Source of the DNA: Carettochelys insculpta
Taxonomy: Eukaryota; Chordata; Testudines; Carettochelyidae
Assembly (NCBI RefSeq): GCF_033958435.1
Contig: NC_134138.1
Coordinates: forward strand, 176,126,798 to 176,190,797
Direction of reading: 5' to 3'
DNA length: 64,000 bases
Shown here: in pieces, positions 46,974 through 57,609 of the stretch
How the letters are laid out: each line of letters opens with the position of its first letter
Numbering within the stretch: the first letter of the stretch is position 1
Translations under genes and position numbers: made by a program
Notes under the pieces: generated by a model
Seen by the model: only the letters and a program-made list of their open reading frames with translations
Told to the model about the DNA's origin: nothing
The model's database searches: none

Positions 46974-49080
46974 ATGGCTGCCCGGCAGCCCCCCCAGCAC
47001 CCCCAGGGGACCCCCCCAAGGGGAACCAGGGCTCACAGCCCAACCAGAAGGGCAGCCAGGATGGCAAGCGGCAGCGGGGCCCTTCCTGGATGGAGGCCAA
47101 GCTGCGGGACCTGCTGGGGCTCTGGAGCGAGGAGGAGGTGCTCCAGGTAATGGGGAGCAAGAGGCGGAACGCGGATGCATTCGCTCGGCTGGCCGACAGC
47201 CTGACTGCCCGGGGTCACCCTGCCCGCACTCCTGATCACGTCAGGAGTAAGGTGAAGGAGCTGTGACAGGGTTACTCCCGGGCCCGGGATGCGGCCGGCC
47301 GATCTGGGGCCGCCCCCGTCGCTTGCCCCTTTTACAGGGAGCTCAGGGACATCCTGGGCCCCCGGCACACCTCCTCCCCTCCGGCCACCCTTGACACCTC
47401 GGCCAACGAGCCCCAGCAGGCCCTGCAGCCGGAGTCTGCCCCGGAGGTAAGCTCCGCACCCCGGGGGCCCCCCCCAGAGGCCACCCCCTGGGACATAGCG
47501 GCAGGAGGAGGAGGAGGAGGGGGGGGGGGGCTCCTCCTCTGCAGAATCCGGGCTGCAGATCCTCCTCCTGCCATCCCGGAGCAGCAGCAGGGCCTCCGCC
47601 CCCCGGGGATCTCTGGACCGTGGGAGCGGACCAACAGGTAGGTACCCCCCTCTGGTGTACACCCCTGGGCTTGAGGGGCGGGAGTAATAGGTATGTGTCC
47701 AGGGCCCCCCACATGCTCACATGGCCATGGCCCCAAGGACAGCAGGGCCATGGCCCTCACAGCAGTGCATCAGCCCCTGCCCCCCCCCACCCCGCACGAC
47801 AGTGCCATGCCCCATCCCCGGGGCAGGGGGGAGCGGAACCTTGAGGGGCCCCCGGGAGGAGGGGGTGGGACACCCCACAGCAGCAGCATGTGATGGAGTG
47901 GGGGGAGTGCAAAAGGGAGACTCAGGCTACATATGAGCAACAAGAGCCGAAGAGCTCCCAGGGCCAAAAGAGGATCCTGGGGCTACAGCTGGCAGGTGAC
48001 ACCTCTGCCTTGAACAAAGAGGAGGGAGGAGCCGAGCTGGCTTGGAATTGGCGGGGGGAGGGCGGGGGCCACAGGTAGAAGCTAGGGGAAGGGAGAGCTG
48101 GAAGGCAGCCAGCCTGAGGAGGGGGAAAGCTGCATCCCAGAGGGGCCCCCCCTTCGGGTCTTCTCCCCACGACGGGTTGGAAGGACTGTCTCTTCCGACA
48201 GCTGGTGCTGTCACTCCTGGCAGAAACTGGGCATCTGTGGCCTAAGAAACCTCTCCTGCTGTCAGACCCTGCGGGGTGAAGTGAGAGTCGCTCCCACCAG
48301 GGGACGGGATGCAGGGCAGAGGGACCCCTGAACCCCATCCATCACAGCAGCATCTCCCGGGGACGGGGATGGGGAACCTGCAGCACAGGGCTGGGGGGAC
48401 AAAGGCCACGGCTCGGGGCCCACACTAACGCCTGTCTCCATTCTTCTTCCCCCCCTCCTCTCCTGTGTCCCGCACCTGCACCATCAGAAGGACCGGAAGA
48501 GAGTGCCGGCAAGGCCTCAGTCATCCCGGAGAGCCCTCCGGGACCCTCGCTCCAGGCCAGCCCCTTGGCCGAGGACCGACTGGCCCCACGGCGGGCTAGA
48601 CGGCGGACCCCGTGCCACCACCAGCCGACGGCGACGGACCCCCAGCTGCTGGCCATCCACCGTCGGCAGCTGGAGGTCGCGGAGCAGCACCTGCAGCTGC
48701 AGGAGCGGGCGCTGGCCTGGCACCAGGAGGCATGGGGGGCCTACATGGAGACTTTTAACCGCTTGGTGGACTACCTGGGCCCCCATGCCGCGCCGGCTGC
48801 CGCATCGCCCACCCTGCCTGCTCCACCAGCCCCACCACCAGCTGCTCCGCCTGTCGCCGTCCCGTTCGCCGTCGCCCCGCCACCCACCGCCGAGGGCCGG
48901 AGCGCCGAGGGAACCCTGGAGCCAACTGAGACTCGCCGGCCATCCTACCTTCCGGTCCGGCCCGCCCCCAGCCAGCCCTGGACAGGGCTGCGACCGCGCC
49001 GGGGGCTCTCGGCCGCCCACGCCCAGTGCCGGGCTATAGGGGTGAGGGGCCCGGGACGTGGCCCCCCCCCTTGTATATAG
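46974..49080 (+). pseudogene. Harbinger Myb/SANT-like DNA-binding protein gene, lightly damaged
   Basis: In this superfamily the second gene encodes a trihelix Myb/SANT-like protein that binds near the element ends and escorts the transposase. Here the domain reads WMEAKLRDLLGLWSEEEVLQ, then MGSKRRNADAFARLADSL, then RTPDHVRSKVKEL (47087-47263). An in-frame TGA at 47264-47266 (probably from CGA) interrupts it just before GYSRARDAAG. Upstream, ATG at 46974 is in another frame; a length change in the C7 run at 47011-47017 would join them. Candidate splice donors are GAG|GTAAGC at 47447 and CAG|GTAGGT at 47638. The last coding part (about 48470-49080) has an acidic, proline-rich stretch and a charged helix, QLEVAEQHLQLQERALAWHQ, ending with TAG at 49078-49080. 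The acceptor site is uncertain. No known gene symbol fits. Confidence 0.82.
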
Positions 49081-49436
49081 TTGGACCCTGTTATTTGTTG
49101 CCCCCGTTTGCCCTGTGCCCCCCATGTAAATAGTTCTCCCCTTTATCCTCCCTGGTTTTCTTTTTATTATTGAGGACACTTGTTTCTTTGTATTGTTTTA
49201 TTTCTGTACATATTATTTTTTCCCACATGCTTGTACATAGTTTGTTCTTGGTTCCTATATTTACAGTTAAAAAAAAAGGTTCGGAAACAAAAAGAAGTTT
49301 AAGTTCAGCCACAAGTGCGTGCTGTCATTTGTCCAGGAAAAGTGGGAGGGGGGTGCGGTGGGGTGCTCCATGGTGTGCGCGTTGGGGCAGGAGTGTGGTG
49401 GAGGAAGGGGCGGGCAGTGGGGGGCCTGGGCAGAGT
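49081..49436. other. intergenic segment between the two Harbinger genes
   Basis: AT-rich, with TGTAAATAGTTCTCCCC repeats and poly-T/poly-A runs. It probably holds the 3' UTRs and poly(A) signals of both convergent genes. The copy at 16.93-17.13 kb has a matching TGTAAATAGTTATCCCC block. Confidence 0.55.
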
Positions 49437-50895
49437 TCATCCCGTGGCCTCATCATTGAAGTGGGCCCACAGGGCCTCCCGGACCCGGGTCCCTTCGGGG
49501 TCCACCTGCCGACTGGGGGCAGCAGGTGGCTGGACGTCTGCCCTGCCGGCCTCCGCAGCCCAGCCCTGGAAAAAGGTGTCCCCCTTGCTCTCTACCAAAT
49601 TGTGCAGGGCACAGCAGGCACCCACAATCTGAGGGATGTTGTTGGGGCCCACATCCAGGCGGGTCAGGAGACATCTCCAGCGTCCCTTCAGGAGGCCAAA
49701 TGAACGCTCCACCACCTGGCGCACGTGGTTCAGGCGCTCGTTGAAGCGCTCCTGGCTAGTGGAGAGATGGCCTGTGTAGGGGTGCATGAGCCACGGCCGG
49801 AGGGGTTATGCCGCATCTGCGATGATGCAGAAGGGCATGGTGGTGTCCCCCAGAGGGATCTCCCGCTGGAGGATGTAGGTCCCCGCCTCCAGCCGGCGGC
49901 ACAGGCCCGAGTTCCGGAAAACCCAGGCGTCGTGGGTGCTGCCAGGCCAGCCCACATAAATGTCCTGGAAATGTCCCCGGCTGTCCACCAAGGCCTGGAG
50001 GACGACAGAATGGTAGCCCTTGCGATTGATGTAGCGTCCTCCACTGTGATGCGGGGCGCGGATGGGGATGTGAGTCCCATCCAGAGCCCCGAAGCAGTTG
50101 GGGAAGCCCAGGGTGGCAAAGGCCGCGATGGTGGCATCTGGGTCCCCCAGCCTCACGAGCCTGTGCAGGAGCATGGCGTTGATGGCACGCACAACCTGCA
50201 GAGAAAGCACAGGGGACAGCACCAATGAGGGGTGAGCAGGGTGTGCGTGGCCCTGCCCTCCTCTGCCCTCCCCCGCCCTGGCCTCCCCTCCCCTCCCCTG
50301 CCCTCCTCTGCCCTCCCCCGCCCTGGCCTCCCCTCCCCTCCCCTCCCCTGCCCTCCTGTGCCCGGGCCCCCCTCCCCTGCCCTGCCCTCCCCCCGTGGGT
50401 TCTCTTACCTCCATGAGGACAGCCCCGACGGTGGCCTTGCCGACACCAAACTGCTGCCCCACGGATCGGTAGCTGTCGGGAGTGGCCAGCTTCCAGACAG
50501 CAATGCTGACCCGTTTCTGCACTGTGAGGGCATGCCGCATGGCGGTGTCCTGGTGCCTGAGTGCGGGGGTGAGCCACTGGCACAGCTCCAGAAATGTCTG
50601 CCGGCTCATCCTGAAGTTCCTGAGCCAGCGGTCGTCGTCCCACTCCTCAAGCACCAGCCGCTCCCACCAGTCGGTGCTGGTGGGGTAGCTCCACAGCCGC
50701 CGGCGTGTGAGGCGGGGGGCGGGGTGCTGCAGGGTTGGGGGTTGAGCCCTGCTGCCCTGGGGGCAGCTCCTCCTCCGGTGTACCAAGGAGGTGCTCAGCT
50801 GCCTCCCGCATGGCACGGAGCAGGGGAAGCCCTGCTCCTGCCGGGAGGGCTGGGTGGACCTCTGGCTGCTGCTGCTGCTGCTGCTGGGGGTCCAT
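49437..50895 (-). pseudogene. HARBI1-like DDE transposase gene of the 4.7-kb element
   Basis: Two exons on the reverse strand: 50895-50409 and 50195-49437. The intron (50408-50196) has a GTAAGA donor and a CTCTGCAG acceptor. The start ATG with a glutamine run (MDPQQQQQQQ) is conserved in the short relative at 56606. Exon 1 gives WDDDRWLRNFRMSRQTFLEL and KATVGAVLMEV, the helix-turn-helix region. Exon 2 carries the nuclease motifs: first aspartate in FGALDGTHIPI, second in VGWPGSTHDAWVF, glutamate in VRQVVERSFGLLKGRW. All three acidic residues are present. Lesions: a frame change near 50710-50735 in exon 1, and one TAA at 49807-49809 where the copy at 17.5 kb has tyrosine (in AVYPL). Otherwise the frame is open to the TGA at 49437-49439. 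It is therefore a very recent pseudogene. Confidence 0.92.
50196..50408 (-). repeat. transposase intron with GC-rich minisatellite
   Basis: A 213-base intron between clear splice sites. Most of it is CCCTCCCCTCCCCTGCC-type sequence, with a ~45-base unit (CCCTGCCCTCCTCTGCCCTC...) present about twice (50250-50340). It stays open in several frames, which creates long but meaningless reading frames through the intron. Confidence 0.85.
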
Positions 50896-51344
50896 GACTG
50901 CGGCGCCCGGGATCTGTGTGCCTATGGCTCCTCAGACCGCGTGCTGTGCAGGCTGAGTGTGTCTGGGAGGGGCCCTTTAAGGGAGCGGCTAGCTGTTGCC
51001 CCGGAAGTGCTAGTCCGCCCGGTGACCCTGTCTGCAGCTGTGCCTGGCATCCCTATTTCGATGTGTGCTACTTTGGCGTGTAGATGTTCCCTCGCTGCAC
51101 CTATTTCGATATTGGGCTGCGCAACGTCGAAGTTGAACATCGACGTTGCTGGCCCTGGAGGACGTGTAGACGCTATTCATCGAAATAGCCTATTTTGATG
51201 TCGCTACTTCGAAATTCGCTACTTCGATGTAGCGTGCACGTGTAGACGTAGCCGACAAGTGCTATTTCAAAATACATTTTGTGTGTAGCTGTGCTGTTTC
51301 AAAAAAATCTTATTTTGAAACAACCCTGTAGTGTAGATGTAGCC

Positions 51345-53329
51345 TCTGTGTGCTAAAGATCAGTTGGGCATAGCTGCCACGTCACAGGCGAGGCAGAACC
51401 TGACTCCCTTTAATGGGGACAGCCTATGGGAAAAGGTTAACTCTATTTGCCATCAGTAGTTTAATTCTGAGGGCTGGGGTGCCTAAGGAACATAGAATTG
51501 GGACTTAAGGCCAAGCTTTTCAGATGCAACCAGTGATTCATAGATGCCTCCATTGTGGGGTGTTCAACTTCAGATATCCTGAAGCGGCCTTCAGACCGTG
51601 GCCTTAGTACATTCTGAAAAATCAGGCCCCTTTTAAGGTATTACAAGCCAGAAACTTGCAATTGCAAGTTATGTTTGAAAATCTAAGAACACTTGATGCT
51701 TAGTTGTTTCTACCTCTTTTTTTTTTTTTTTTTTTTAAAAAGAGCTTGGTTTTATCTGCTACATTTAGTTTCCACAAAAGCCTGAGTCAACCATCATTGC
51801 AATTTGCATTGTGACTGCAAAGTGCTTTGGAAAATAAAAGATGGAAAGTAGCAGGAATTGGGAGGTAAATAATAAGCTTTATACAAATTTATCTTCTGTG
51901 ATTTTTTAGTTTGTCATTGGCAGTTCACAGTAAGCCAAGCATGCATTGTTTATCCCTTGTTTTCACAAAGACTGGACTCTCCCTGACAAGGGGTCTGTCT
52001 GAAAAATTTTTCATTCGCTGACCAACACTTCACCCTTCCAAAAAAGCTACCAACACCACAGCCTAGCATATTCCTTGAAAAACTGCTTTGGTCTGCTCTG
52101 GAGAAAAAAGAATAGGCATCATCACCACCACCAATCGATCCTACCACAACCACAGCAGAACAGATCACCAAGAAGAAATGGTATCACTCTGGGAACAGGA
52201 GAATTACTAGTTTTAACTGTAATGCCACAGAGGCAGAATGGACCCCTTCCCTGCTGGAGCATCAATTTCAAATGCTCTGCCTGAAAAGCCAGCACTGTTT
52301 CATCAGCCATTTATTACCCCAGTCTCTTGGTTCAAAAGTTAGGAAAATTATACCTTCCTCTCCCTTCCCTGCTTCCAACAGAATTTCCAGATCAACATTT
52401 AATCCATGCTCCCAAAATAACCTGTGCAGAATCCCACTGAATGCAACAGATTTCTGACTGGGAGCAAAGTTCTGCTTGTATGGGTCAGCTAGCAGGGTTA
52501 GGAAGCCTGTACATAGCCTGTTATATGAAATAAGCCATTATTCAGTAACTGGGAGTAGTCTATATTTTTGAATCCTGAGATTTATATACATCACCTTGCC
52601 ATTAGCTACTCATTGCTACACTCATGGGGGTGTTTTAGAATTATCATGAATCTGCAGTATTTTACTCACTCCTGTTGCATTGAAGGTCACTTCCAAGTAC
52701 GAGGCACATTAAAATAAAATTTTGTATTGAAGATTCTCTCCCTTACAGATTGATGGTGATTTTTAAGTGGTAGTATACCAGAATGAAAGATAATGCTTAA
52801 TATTTTTCAACAGAGTGTGCTGGAAGCACTCCTGTGATTATGAGAGTGCCTCTTCACACATTGTTAGAGTGTCACATCTTCTCAGCTTAACTACATGGCT
52901 CTCTCACCATAAGAAAGTGTGAAGGATTCACTTAAATAACCATGAGTGCTTTCAAGCACTCTCACATACTGAAGCATTTTCTGGAAATACAACTGGCAAC
53001 ATTTAGAAGTCAAAACCACTATGCTACAGTCTCAGACCATTCCCTCTGAAACAAAACCAACCACATAGAATTCATTTCACAATAGTGGCATGAGTAAGAT
53101 ATCTTAGGGCTCCCAGTCTTTGACGCTGATCCCTTGATTTAAATGACAAAACTGTGACTTCAGTGATTCTGGAATGAACCATTTGGAGAGCTAGATGGAA
53201 GGCACCATGGAGACATTATTGGTATTTTTGGTAGCCCCACAGGTTGCAATCAACATGAGATTGAAGAGAAAAAAAGCCAAAAAACAGACATCCCTGTCCT
53301 GCATAGCTTACACCCAACAAGGGGTGAGA
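51345..53329. other. no gene seen; poly-T tract at 51718-51736
   Basis: A segment near 51470-51640 (CTTTTCAGATGC, TTCTGAAAAATCAGGCCCC) looks like an old interspersed repeat I cannot name. The rest is unique. Confidence 0.35.
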
Positions 53330-53460
53330 GAAAGGTGTTATAACCTCCTTTTTACAGACCAAAACTGGCGCAGAGACATAAAATGACTTTTTCAAGTTCA
53401 CACAAGAAAACTCTGGCAAAGGCACACATTGAATCTTGAGCTCCTGTCCTACTACAGGGG
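53330..53460 (-). mobile_element. MIR-type SINE relic
   Basis: TTTTTACAGACCAAAACTGG, CGCAGAGACATAAAATGAC, AAGTTCACACAAGAAAACTC and TGAATCTTGAGCTCCTG follow the reverse-strand MIR order (TTTTACAGATGAGG, GCACAGAGAGG, AAGGTCACACAG, CCTGACTCC). Confidence 0.75.
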
Positions 53461-55254
53461 CTTAAATACAAAAGCTTTTTTCTCCTGCCTATGATGCAGA
53501 CATCACATGCTAGTGGAAATAGTTAAGTACACGTTCCATTTCTGTTTTACTGGCAAAAATAATGAGTGTCTATTGCTAAGAATAAGTGAACCCACCTAGA
53601 GCCTGTAAATTACATTTTAGTGGTTAGAAGTTAGTATAATTACCATTCAAATACACCATTATCTTTTTTGTATGGGTGTGACACAGTTATCTCTTCAGGT
53701 GTATTGCAGCAGCTCTCTCTGTGGCAGGGACAAGAGACAAGTAATGACTCATTTTGTGATTTACCATTCCCCTAAACTTTCTTGACTAATAAAGGAACTT
53801 AAATGATTCCCATTAATCAGAATTAAAAAACAGTTTTACGACAGACAAAGGAAGAAGTCAGACAGTCTGGAAGAAAGGAAGGCCTGTGCTTGCCTGAATA
53901 GAACTTTTATGAAAGACTTCTTGAACTTATCTTGGCAGGCATCTCACTTTTACCTTCATCAATCCATCCATGTTTTTCTACCCAGCCTTTAACTCCTTTC
54001 CCCACATCTTTGCGGCACGTGTCCAAATATTGCTTCCCAAGTCATGGCCAGCAAAGTGAAAAAGAGTACTGATATCAAACAGAAAGACTTCTTCAAAGTT
54101 GGACCTTGCTCTCCTCATCTCTAGCGCTAGGCTCCATCTACCCTCTGATTAGCCAAAACAGAGAGGAACCCATCTGATGTCATTCACAGTATAAATAACT
54201 TGCGACTAAGCAAACATATTTTGGGAGCTGCCAGGCACTTGCAGTGCTTGCTGATTTCACCAAAGTTATAGATGCTAAGGGCCTCTGAGAGCCTAGACTC
54301 ATGAGAACTCTGTCGTTATAGCTACAATCAAAAAAGAACACAGCGTTGTCCATTTGCCAAATAGACCATCAGCTAACTCTTTTTTTGTATGATACCTGAT
54401 GTTTTATTTTTAAATCATCCTTCTTACATATTTAATCAATATACTTTGCAGTTCTGTACAGCATTCTCTCTGAGGAGCTCTTGGCATGTTGCAAACATTA
54501 AATGAATTAAGCCTTTAAAACAGGCAGGTAGAGTAGGCCAGTAAAATCTGCATTTTACAGATCAGCTGTTCAGGTCAGGGAAAAACAAAGGCTCATATAT
54601 GGGTACATAGAGCTAAGCAGTCACCTCTATATTTCTATTTATAAACTATATAGTCAACAAGGTTGTTTATTCTAGGTTTAAAATACCTTTGACAAGAGAG
54701 TTAAAAATAGAGGCAATTCAAAAATAAAGGACACAAATTTGCTCCATAACCCTAAATCAAAGGTAACACCCAACTATCATAAATCAAGTTCAAAGAACAT
54801 TCCCTTCTCCAACAGACATTGGTCATTAGTTGTTAACTTTCTTCCAAAAATCTTTGGTAAAGTGATGGGCTTTGGAGCATGAGTTCAGAGGCAACAAAGC
54901 TGGGTTAGTTCAGCGGAAGAGATGGGAGCAGGCTTCACATCTGAAGACATTTTCTTGGCAAGGGCCACCTTTCTTTCATGACATGGAACGACCAACCTGA
55001 GCACCCTGCAGATCACAGTTGTGTCCTGAAGTCTTAAGCTGGCATGTCTGGAGCCAATCTTGGCTTTACAAGTTAAAGAGTGAGGGAGATAGAGAGACTA
55101 AACACAACACTTTAAACTCCACCCAGAAACCACTCGGCAGTTAGAACACTCCCAGAACTCCAACAATGTGTGCTCCACCTCAGAGGCCCCACTTAATGAG
55201 CAGGCTGTTCCATTGCAGAACAAGATGGCATTCCAGATGGCAGAACAAGAAGCA
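53461..55254. other. unique AT-rich DNA, no gene seen
   Basis: No recognisable element or coding frame. Confidence 0.4.
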
Positions 55255-55482
55255 GTGGTTTCAAATTACAAAGCAGGAGGTGTAGGTTGGATATTAGGAA
55301 ACACTATTTAATTAGGAGGGTGGTGACTCATTGGAATACGTTACTTAGAGAGGTGGTGGAATCTCCACCTGTGGAAGTTAAGTCCCGGCTTGATTTAGAT
55401 AGGGTTGATCCTGCTTTAGGCAGAGAGTTGGACTTGATGACTTCCTGAGGTCCCTTCCAGACCTAGGACTCTATAATTCCAC
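55255..55482 (+). mobile_element. CR1 3'-end copy
   Basis: GGTGTAGGTTGGATATTAGG, GTGGTGGAATCTCCACC and GATGACTTCCTGAGGTCCC, followed by TTCCAGACCTAGGACTCTAT, are the ORF2 C-terminal and 3' UTR sequence of a CR1 subfamily. The 3' end is intact. Confidence 0.9.
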
Positions 55483-56256
55483 ATCAACTTCAGTTTCCAG
55501 GGAAAAACAGCCCTTTGAATTAGCCTAATGTAAAGGTGTCAAAGCAATGGATCACAACAGCAAGGCCTGCATTTGAAAGAAACCAAGTGTCTCCTATTCG
55601 GGCTGAGATTTAAATAATAATAATAACAACAACAATAAATAATAATAATAATCCTGGACACATGCATACACCACGTAGAAAAAAGGCAAAGGTAACCCTT
55701 GCCACTATATTTTCTTATTGCTTGCCATAATCTACCAGCAGCAGCTAATTTTTAATTGAGATTGAGCCCCAGTGAACTAGCTGTCATCCATGGCAAATCT
55801 CACCTAAATTCACACTGCCTGACTTTCAGACCAGTTTAAGGCTCCACAGCCCCAGCTGATTTCACTGAAAATGGAAAAAGGACCTTATTTAAAATGGTCC
55901 AATAACAGAAGCTTCCAAAGCTGAACATTTTCACTTAAAAATGACTTATTCAAAGTTTCACAATGATTTTTTGGATTAATCAGTACCCAAGCCCACGCTC
56001 CTTGAGGGAGGTTTGTACCTTATTCGTAAAAGTAACCTTTCCAACTATTTTATTTTTAAATAATTAAAAAATACAACATTGTTTTATGTGTTGCACTAAC
56101 AAAATACATATATACATACAGTATCACCACAAGTCATGAGACCCACTAGTTTAAATGAGCTGACACCCTAGCCTGTTCTGCCACAGAAGGATAAACACAT
56201 TTTCCTCCACAGTGAAAGAAACTTCTGCCTGAGTGTAACTCCTGGATTTGCAACTC
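55483..56256. other. no gene seen; (AAT)n microsatellite at 55612-55654
   Basis: An imperfect AAT/AAC trinucleotide run is followed by unique AT-rich DNA. Confidence 0.45.
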
Positions 56257-56259
56257 CAA

Positions 56260-56976
56260 GGCTACGTCTACACGTGAAGCCTACATCGAAGTAGCCTATT
56301 TCGATGTGGCGACATCGAAATAGGCTATTTCGATGAATAACATCTACACGTCCTCCAGGGCTGGCAACGTCGATGTTCAACATCGACGTTGCGCAGCACC
56401 ACATCGAAAGAGGCGCAGCGAGGGAACGTCTACACGCCACAGTAGCACACATCGAAATAAGGGTGCCAGGCACAGCTGCAGACAGGGTCACAGGGCGGAC
56501 TCAACAGCCAGCTGCTCCCTTAAAGGGCCCCTCCCAGACACACTTGCACTAAACAGCACAAGATACACAGAGCCGACAACGAGTTGCAGACCCTGTGCAT
56601 GCAGCATGAATCCCCCGCTGCAGCAGCAGCAGCAGCAGCCAGAAGCCCTGGGCTAAGGGCTGCTGCACACGGTGACCATAGAACCCCGCGCAGGCTGGAG
56701 AGGCAGCGTCTCTCAACCCCCCAGCTGATGGCTGCCATGGAGGACCCCACAATTTCGATGTTGCAGGACGCGGATCGTCTACACGGTCCCTACTTCGAAG
56801 TTGAACGTCGAAGTAGGGCGCTATTCCGATCCCCTCATGAGGTTAGCGACTTCAACGTCTCGCCGCCTAACGTCGAAGTTAACTTCGAAATAGCGCCCGA
56901 CGCGTGTAGCCGCGACAGGCGCTATTTCGAAGTTAGTGCCGCTACTTCGAAGTAGCGTGCACGTGTAGACACAGCT
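56260..56976 (-). mobile_element. 717-bp non-autonomous derivative of the 4.7-kb Harbinger family, TSD CAA
   Basis: Flanked by CAA on both sides (56257-56259 and 56977-56979). The left 360 bases match, in reverse orientation, the right end of the autonomous-type copy (51253 downward): shared blocks include ACGTCCTCCAGGGC, GGCAACGTCGATGTTCAAC and TAAAGGGCCCCTCCCAGACAC. The right 300 bases match its left end (GGAGAGGCAGCGTCTCTCAA, CTACTTCGAAGTTGAACGTC, AGTGCCGCTACTTCGAAGTAG). The join keeps the transposase start codon with six glutamine codons (56606 onward) and then stops. It is a textbook internal-deletion derivative. Confidence 0.93.
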
Positions 56977-56979
56977 CAA

Positions 56980-57548
56980 GGGGGTTATTCACACAGGGGA
57001 TGAATTGGCCTTTCTTACTAGTATGCATCTGGTGGTAAACTGCTATTATGTTTTAACTGAAAATTTATTGATTTAAGTTCACTTTCTGAGCACGTTATTA
57101 TGGATTAAGGACTCCCAAGACAATTGTAAATAAAGAGCAATGCAATTAAACCATGAAGCTGTGTCACAATGCCTCCAACAGGACAAAAAAAAAACTTTTA
57201 ATCAACTCAATTACAAATGTTTAGAGAAGCTGCAACTCAGTGGACTTTGAGAAGCTATATGCTCACAACCAACATGATGGCACAAAGAACAGGTAAGGAC
57301 CTGTGACGTTAGGGAGCGCAGCAGCAAAAATACAACTGCACAGGACTGAACATGCCTTTCTTGCCAACACCTTTGGGGAGATGTTTTATTGAGACGATAG
57401 GAGGAGAAGAATATATCTGCAGAGAGGAGGAGGACAAAACACTGGCTAGATCCCCAGCTGCTGTAAATCCTTGTTATGCGGGTGACTTTAATAGAATTGT
57501 ACTGATTTATGTCTGCTGAAGATAAACGGAACTAAGAACTGTAATTTC
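56980..57548. other. unique DNA, no gene seen
   Basis: Nothing recognised. Confidence 0.35.
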
Positions 57549-57609
57549 ACAGAATCATAGGGCTGGAAGGGATTTCAGGAGGTCATCTAGTCCAGCCCCC
57601 TGCTTCAAG

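Larger units (their letters stand above)
46548..51253. mobile_element. near-complete autonomous-type Harbinger transposon (4.7 kb)
   Basis: The ends GCTGTGTCTACACGTGCACG and (reverse complement of the right end) GCTACGTCTACACGTGCACG form the terminal inverted repeat. Subterminal DNA is packed with TTTCGAAGT, AACGTCGAAGT and similar CpG-containing palindromes, probable binding sites for the element's proteins. Inside are a forward Myb/SANT-like gene (46974-49080) and a reverse DDE transposase gene (49437-50895), tail to tail, 356 bases apart. The flanking triplets CAC and GAC agree at two of three bases. It is far more GC- and CpG-rich than the surroundings, so CpG decay is limited and the insertion looks young. 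Confidence 0.93.
46277..51344 (+). mobile_element. Harbinger-type MITE split by the 4.7-kb element
   Basis: The left part (46277-46547) begins AAGTCTACACTACAGAATTA. The right part (51254-51344) ends CCTGTAGTGTAGATGTAGCC. The ends are complementary and the insides share TATTTCAAAAT and TATTTTGAAA boxes with the MITEs at 13802 and 14600. The pieces are separated by the complete element at 46548-51253, so the MITE was here first. Confidence 0.8.

Noticed and set aside
48517..49179. Long reverse-strand open frame of 220 codons
   Set aside because: It is antisense to the Myb-like gene's last exon; GC-rich DNA lowers stop frequency, and the forward frame has the conserved helix.
49756..50643. 295-codon reverse frame and long forward frames at 49725-50228 and 50232-50897
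   Set aside because: These are shadows of the transposase exons or run through the repetitive intron; the conserved motifs lie only in the frames I used.
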